From NCBI GenBank assembly GCA_014763515.1, contig JACXVH010000100.1:1-9384 (forward strand): 9,384 bases of DNA, read 5' to 3'. The translations under genes were made by a program, and so were the position numbers. The notes under the pieces are model-generated. The model did not search any database and was not told the origin of the DNA. It was given only the letters and a program-made list of their open reading frames with translations. Shown here one piece after another: positions 5,742 to 9,384 of this stretch; within the stretch, counting starts at the first letter, position 1, and every line of letters starts with the position of its first letter. The DNA comes from Flavobacteriaceae bacterium. Its GTDB lineage: Bacteria > Bacteroidota > Bacteroidia > Flavobacteriales > Flavobacteriaceae.

Positions 5742-7205
5742 GTGAAAATATTAGATAAATACATTATTAAATCATTCATGATTACATTTGCTTCGGTATT
5801 TGTAATCTTGTTTTTTATATTCGTTTTACAAGGAATTTGGCTTTTCATTTCAGAACTTGCAGGTAAAGATTTAAACGCATTTACCATTTTTAAGTTCTTA
5901 TCTTTTTACGCGCCAACAATTGTTCCATTAGTTCTACCGTTATCAGTATTACTTGCTGCCATTATGACTTTTGGTAGTTTTGCAGAGAATTATGAGTTTG
6001 CAGCTATGAAATCTTCTGGTATTTCTTTAAATAGAGCAATGAAGATGTTAAATATTACTATAGTTTTATTGAGTTTAGTCTCTTTTGTTTTTGCAAATAA
6101 TGTTATTCCAGAATCTCAATATCGTTTTTTAAATTTAAGAAAAGATATAGTTCAATCGAAACCAGCTATGGCGATTGCCGAAGGCCAATTTAATAACATT
6201 GGTACAATGTCTATTAAAGTTGATAAGAAGTTAGGTGAAAACGGAAATGAACTGGAGGGAGTAATTATTCACTTAAAGAATAATCAAACCGGAATGGCTG
6301 CAAACACTGTTATTAAAGCCAAAAAAGGATTGTTAAAAAGTGAAGACTCGTCTAATTTGTTACAACTAGAACTTTTTGATGGGAATTACTATGAAAATGT
6401 TGTGCCTAAAGATTATAACGAAAGAAAAAAAGAACCTTTTGCAAAAAGTAGCTTTAAAAAATACATCATTAATGTCGATTTAACAAAGTTGAGTAAAATG
6501 GGGCAAGACGAAGGAGATATTACTTCGGAAAAAATGCTGAACATTAATGAAATTAAATATGCTGTAGATTCTTTACAAGCAAATTATAATAAAGATGTTG
6601 TTTCGTTTTCTGATAACATAGTTCAAAGAGTTGATTATGTAATGCAAAAGAAAGTAAAACAAAATGATAAGCCCGAGAAAAATGTTGATGATTTATTATC
6701 CCTTTTTACCAAAGAAGACAAAGCTAAAATTTTAGATCAGGCAAAAAATAATACTTCAAGTACCGAGTTTAGTATTCAAAATAGTAAATCGGATTTAGAA
6801 TCGAAAAAGAAAAACATTAATGCACACTGGATCGTTTTTCATGAAAAATTCATGATTGCTTATTCATGTTTATTAATGTTCTTTATTGGTGCGCCGCTTG
6901 GTGCAATTATTAGAAAAGGAGGAATAGGTTTACCAATAGTTTTTGCAGTAATAATTTTTATTGCATATCACTTTTTAAATTTGTTTGGTAGAAAATTGGC
7001 TCAAGAAGATGTTGTTTCCCCTTTTTTAGGAACATGGATGTCATCTTTGTTTTTAACACCACTTGCTATATTATTGACTTACAGAGCGACAAATGATATT
7101 GGATTAATGATTAGTTTCGACTGGCTTACAGATCCATTCAAAAAAATATTTTCAAAATTTGGAACTACAAACAAACAAAATGACACCACACAACATACAA
7201 CTTAA
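5742..7205 (+). CDS. LptF/LptG-family LPS export permease
   Basis: The protein has 487 residues and is of the YjgP/YjgQ type. With LptB these permeases form the inner-membrane ABC machine that extracts lipopolysaccharide and feeds it to LptC. Three N-terminal membrane segments (about 12-36, 55-79, 100-118) are followed by a long periplasmic region to about 368, then three more segments (about 370-390, 395-415, 430-455). The cytoplasmic block ENYEFAAMKSSGIS (82-95) corresponds to the LptB coupling helix. Whether it is LptF or LptG cannot be told. At 487 residues it is well above the roughly 360 of the E. coli proteins, because of a charged, helix-prone insertion at about 255-365. The GTG start is chosen because VKILDKYIIKSF is the conserved N-terminus; the next Met is residue 13, inside the first membrane segment. 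Confidence 0.9.
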   Translation: MKILDKYIIKSFMITFASVFVILFFIFVLQGIWLFISELAGKDLNAFTIFKFLSFYAPTIVPLVLPLSVLLAAIMTFGSFAENYEFAAMKSSGISLNRAMKMLNITIVLLSLVSFVFANNVIPESQYRFLNLRKDIVQSKPAMAIAEGQFNNIGTMSIKVDKKLGENGNELEGVIIHLKNNQTGMAANTVIKAKKGLLKSEDSSNLLQLELFDGNYYENVVPKDYNERKKEPFAKSSFKKYIINVDLTKLSKMGQDEGDITSEKMLNINEIKYAVDSLQANYNKDVVSFSDNIVQRVDYVMQKKVKQNDKPEKNVDDLLSLFTKEDKAKILDQAKNNTSSTEFSIQNSKSDLESKKKNINAHWIVFHEKFMIAYSCLLMFFIGAPLGAIIRKGGIGLPIVFAVIIFIAYHFLNLFGRKLAQEDVVSPFLGTWMSSLFLTPLAILLTYRATNDIGLMISFDWLTDPFKKIFSKFGTTNKQNDTTQHTT

Positions 7206-8316
7206 TACTATTGAAGAGGCGATTGAAGATATTCGCCAAGGAAAAGTAATCATTGTAGTAGACGATGAAGATCGTGAAAACGAAGGGGATTTTTTAGCCG
7301 CTGCTGAAAAAGTAACACCAGAAATGATAAACTTTATGGCTACGCACGGAAGAGGTCTTATATGTACGCCATTAACCGAATCTAGATGTAAGGAATTAGA
7401 TTTACATACAATGGTTCGTAATAATACAGATCATATGGAAACAGCTTTTACAGTTTCTGTTGATTTAAAAGGACACGGAGTTACAACTGGAATTTCTGCA
7501 GGCGATAGATCTAGAACAATTGAAGCTTTAATCGATCCCGATACAAAACCATACGATTTAGCGCGTCCAGGACATATTTTTCCATTAATTGCTAAGCAAG
7601 GAGGTGTTTTAAGAAGAACAGGCCATACTGAAGCAGCAATTGATTTTGCACGTTTAGCGGGATTTAAACCAGCAGGTGTTATTTGTGAAATTATGAACGA
7701 AGATGGAACTATGGCACGTCTTCCTCAATTAGTTGAAGTAGCAAAGCGTTTCGATTTGAAATTAGTTTCAATTGAAGATTTAGTAGCTTATAGAATGCAG
7801 CACGATAGTTTAATTCAAAAGAAAGAAGATTTTGAAGTCCTAACACGTTTTGGCTCATTCAGATTACGCGCCTACCTTCAAACTACAAATAAACAAGTTC
7901 ATATTGCTTTAACAAAAGGAACATGGAGTGCAGGTGAGCAAGTTTTAACAAGAATCAACTCTACCCAAATTAGTAACGATATTTTAGGGATATTAACTAA
8001 TAATAATGACAAGAAGTTAGACGATATGTTCCGAAAAATTAATGAAGAAGGTAAAGGCGCAATCATTTTTATTAATCAAGAAGTTCAGTCTTTAGAATTA
8101 TTAGACAGATTAAAAGAATTAAAAGATTTGCAAGATAAAGGCGAAATTAAAGCGCCATCTATTAAAATGGATGCTAAAGATTTTGGAATCGGTGCACAAA
8201 TTTTACATGATTTAGATATTAATAAATTACAATTACTTTCTAATAGTGAAAGTCAAACCAAAAGAGTAGGTATGATTGGTTACGGATTAGAAATAGTAGA
8301 ATATGTAAACTATTAA
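7180..8316 (+). CDS. ribB: RibBA-type protein: active-looking DHBP synthase, degenerate GTP cyclohydrolase II domain
   Basis: The protein has 378 residues. The N-terminal half is 3,4-dihydroxy-2-butanone 4-phosphate synthase, which makes the four-carbon riboflavin precursor from ribulose 5-phosphate. Its motifs are complete: the acidic loop DDEDRENEGD (28-37), TGISAGDR (103-110), RPGHIFPL (129-136), RRTGHTEAA (145-153) and Glu170. The C-terminal half (about 200-378) keeps the RibA fold, with FGIGAQILHDLDI and YGLEIVEYV near the end. However, it contains no cysteine at all, whereas active GTP cyclohydrolase II binds zinc with three, and the GRGIGL element is replaced by VQSLELL. I infer that it supplies only the RibB activity and that a separate ribA exists elsewhere. 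The ATG at 7180 overlaps the permease gene by 26 nt; an in-frame TTG at 7159 is less likely. Confidence 0.93.
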   Translation: MTPHNIQLNTIEEAIEDIRQGKVIIVVDDEDRENEGDFLAAAEKVTPEMINFMATHGRGLICTPLTESRCKELDLHTMVRNNTDHMETAFTVSVDLKGHGVTTGISAGDRSRTIEALIDPDTKPYDLARPGHIFPLIAKQGGVLRRTGHTEAAIDFARLAGFKPAGVICEIMNEDGTMARLPQLVEVAKRFDLKLVSIEDLVAYRMQHDSLIQKKEDFEVLTRFGSFRLRAYLQTTNKQVHIALTKGTWSAGEQVLTRINSTQISNDILGILTNNNDKKLDDMFRKINEEGKGAIIFINQEVQSLELLDRLKELKDLQDKGEIKAPSIKMDAKDFGIGAQILHDLDINKLQLLSNSESQTKRVGMIGYGLEIVEYVNY

Positions 8317-8353
8317 AAAGAAAGGCTCTCAAATGAGAGCCTTTCTTTTTAAT
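8312..8353. terminator. bidirectional terminator shared by ribBA and the TSUP gene
   Basis: A perfect 19-bp stem (8312-8330 with 8335-8353) has a 4-nt AAAT loop. Its core GGCTCTC/GAGAGCC is flanked by A-runs and T-runs, so it works in both directions. The stop codons of both convergent genes (8314-8316 plus; 8349-8351 minus) lie inside the stem. Confidence 0.92.
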
Positions 8354-9104
8354 TAAAGAACCAAAGTTTTATTGCCAGAATACTTATGGTTACTATCAAA
8401 AATCCTTTGATAACATTATCATCTTTTTTAACACTCCATCTACTTGCAACCCAAGCACCAGAAGTGTTTCCAATGGTTAGTATAAAAGCAACGGGATAAT
8501 TAATTTTATTTTCAAGTACAAATACTATTACCGCCCCTACTGTATAAAATGCTACAACAAATACCTTAGTAACATTAGATTTCAGTAAAGATAAACCGTT
8601 AATATAAGGAAGGATTACCAACATTAAAAAACCTATTCCTGCATTAATAAATCCACCGTATATTCCTAAAAAGAAAAATATTATAGTAGTTATATAAAGA
8701 TGTTTTCCCGTTAATTTTTCTTCGTTTAATTTAATTTTTTTTGCAGGATTAATTATTAATGTTACCAATACCAATAACATAATAACAGCAAGAACTTTAT
8801 TAAAGGTTTCGTTAGATATGTTAACTGCTAATTTGGCTCCAATGAAAGAGCCTAAAAAGGCTGAAATGCCCAAATAAAGACTAAATGGGTAAGTAGAAAC
8901 GCCTTTGCTTTTAAATCCTCTTACAGCTGTTAAAGTTTGAAATAAAATTGCAATTCTATTGGTTCCATTTGCAATTGGAGCTGGTAAACCCATAAATAAA
9001 AGCGTAGGTAATGTAATTAAGGTTCCGCCGCCAGCTATAGTATTTAAAAATCCAGCTAGGAATCCTATAGGAATTAACCATAGCATTTCGAAAGAAACAT
9101 CCAT
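8349..9104 (-). CDS. TSUP-family membrane permease (TauE/SafE-like)
   Basis: The protein has 251 residues, nearly all hydrophobic, with about seven or eight membrane segments. It shows the internal two-repeat layout of the TSUP (sulfite exporter TauE/SafE, DUF81) family. The first repeat carries GFLAGFLNTIAGGGTLITLP (14-33) and the Asn-Gly-Thr-Asn-Arg element (46-50). The second has GIYGGFINAGIGFLMLVIL and KSNVTKVFV. Family members move sulfite, sulfoacetate or other small organic anions across the inner membrane; the substrate here cannot be inferred, as no sulfur-metabolism gene is adjacent. I chose the ATG at 9104. An upstream TTG at 9128 overlaps the gene's own -7 promoter element, so it would not be in the transcript. 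It is convergent with ribBA and appears to be a single-gene unit. Confidence 0.9.
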   Translation of the reverse strand: MDVSFEMLWLIPIGFLAGFLNTIAGGGTLITLPTLLFMGLPAPIANGTNRIAILFQTLTAVRGFKSKGVSTYPFSLYLGISAFLGSFIGAKLAVNISNETFNKVLAVIMLLVLVTLIINPAKKIKLNEEKLTGKHLYITTIIFFFLGIYGGFINAGIGFLMLVILPYINGLSLLKSNVTKVFVVAFYTVGAVIVFVLENKINYPVAFILTIGNTSGAWVASRWSVKKDDNVIKGFLIVTISILAIKLWFFN

Positions 9105-9125
9105 TTTATCTATAAAATTTCGTTG

Positions 9126-9133
9126 CAAAAGTA
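9126..9133 (-). promoter_or_regulatory. TSUP gene promoter, -7 element
   Basis: On the minus strand this reads TACTTTTG, a full TAnnTTTG match, ending 21 nt before the ATG at 9104. A clear -33 element is not seen; the expected position is a T-run. It excludes the upstream TTG as the start. Confidence 0.65.
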
Positions 9134-9189
9134 TTGAAATAAATTAATACTAAAAAAAACTAATTTTCATTGCATATTTAATGTGCTTG

Positions 9190-9226
9190 AAATTCAGTTA
9201 ATTGAGAATTAATTGAATTTTTTTTT
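9190..9226 (+). other. AT-rich inverted repeat followed by nine T
   Basis: AATTCAGTTAATT (9191-9203) and AATTAATTGAATT (9207-9219) form a 13-bp stem with a single G-T pair and a 3-nt GAG loop. One more A-T pair at 9190/9220 extends it, and the 3' arm runs into T9 (9218-9226). It has terminator shape, but no plus-strand gene lies directly upstream. It may instead insulate the tRNA promoter or act as a DNA palindrome. Confidence 0.5.
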
Positions 9227-9236
9227 CAAAAAACTT

Positions 9237-9266
9237 TTTGTAGCTAAAAAAAGGTTTATATATTTG
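9237..9266 (+). promoter_or_regulatory. tRNA-Ser promoter
   Basis: TTTG (9237-9240), an 18-bp spacer and TATATTTG (9259-9266) match both halves of the Bacteroidota consensus TTTG...TAnnTTTG. This is the best promoter in the window. Transcription would start near 9272, leaving a 5' leader of roughly 25 nt for RNase P to remove. Confidence 0.8.
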
Positions 9267-9298
9267 CACTCGCAATCAGGAAATGATAGCAACTTATT

Positions 9299-9383
9299 GG
9301 AGAAATGGCAGAGTGGTCGATTGCGGCAGTCTTGAAAACTGTTGACTGTAACAGGTCCGGGGGTTCGAATCCCTCTTTCTCCG
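9299..9383 (+). tRNA. tRNA-Ser (anticodon UGA)
   Basis: A complete class II tRNA. The acceptor stem pairs GGAGAAA (9299-9305) with TTTCTCC (9376-9382), and G at 9383 is the discriminator expected for serine. The anticodon stem GCAGT/ACTGT, closed by a G-T pair, holds the loop CTTGAAA (9331-9337) with anticodon TGA at 9333-9335. A long variable arm follows (about 9343-9358), as in all serine tRNAs. The T arm GGGGG/CCCTC carries the TTCGAAT loop (9364-9370). It reads UCA and, depending on wobble modification, other UCN codons. The window ends one base (C) later, so whether CCA is encoded cannot be seen. Confidence 0.96.
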
Positions 9384-9384
9384 C

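Noticed and set aside
7180..8316. Fully bifunctional RibBA
   Set aside because: The C-terminal half lacks all zinc-binding cysteines and the GRGIGL element, so only the DHBP synthase function is supported.
9102..9128. TTG at 9128 as the start of the TSUP permease
   Set aside because: It lies inside the gene's own TAnnTTTG promoter element, and the added residues MQRNFIDK bring no family feature. The ATG at 9104 fits better.
1..9384. CRISPR array, insertion sequence, attachment site or phage genes
   Set aside because: No spaced direct repeats, transposase or integrase motifs, or terminal inverted repeats were seen. Although the tRNA could serve as an integration site, the window ends there and nothing can be said.

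Overview
The window looks like chromosomal DNA of a Flavobacterium-like member of the Flavobacteriaceae (Bacteroidota). It is strongly AT-rich, its starts generally lack Shine-Dalgarno sites, several genes carry the Bacteroidota -7 promoter element TAnnTTTG about 20 nt upstream of the start, and the proteins resemble flavobacterial families. This is recognition by eye; no search was run. I see no mobile element, CRISPR array, rRNA or phage gene.

Layout. Positions 1-57 may hold the tail of an upstream gene and include three copies of a 7-bp repeat. A small Tic20/DUF4870-like membrane protein (68-391) and a carboxylesterase-type alpha/beta hydrolase (424-1062) follow on the plus strand. They end at a bidirectional hairpin facing a convergent, secreted fasciclin-domain protein (1112-1681, minus). 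A 135-bp divergent region separates that gene from thiol peroxidase tpx (1817-2314), which ends in its own hairpin terminator. Diacylglycerol/undecaprenol kinase dgkA (2391-2765) comes next. Then comes a tightly packed plus-strand cluster: ftsK (2798-5084), a LolA-like carrier (5086-5733), an LptF/LptG permease (5742-7205) and a RibBA-type riboflavin gene (7180-8316). The cluster ends in a 19-bp hairpin shared with a convergent TSUP transporter (8349-9104, minus). A 194-bp intergenic region carries the TSUP promoter, an AT-rich hairpin and a very good promoter for the tRNA-Ser(UGA) that closes the window (9299-9383).

How the genes fit together. The plus-strand cluster is mostly about the cell envelope: FtsK couples septation to chromosome translocation, LolA carries lipoproteins and the LptF/G permease extracts LPS. 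A riboflavin gene rides at the end, overlapping the permease. dgkA, just upstream, recycles a membrane lipid. tpx is an antioxidant enzyme.

Main anomaly. ftsK is not intact as given. The membrane half and the motor half are in different frames, the motor half has no plausible start of its own, and the proline-rich linker I would expect before the motor seems to be missing. This could be an assembly error, a real deletion or, less likely, recoding. The second notable point is a RibA domain that has lost all its zinc-binding cysteines. Apart from these, the region looks like ordinary housekeeping sequence, and I did not find a convincing new biological system.
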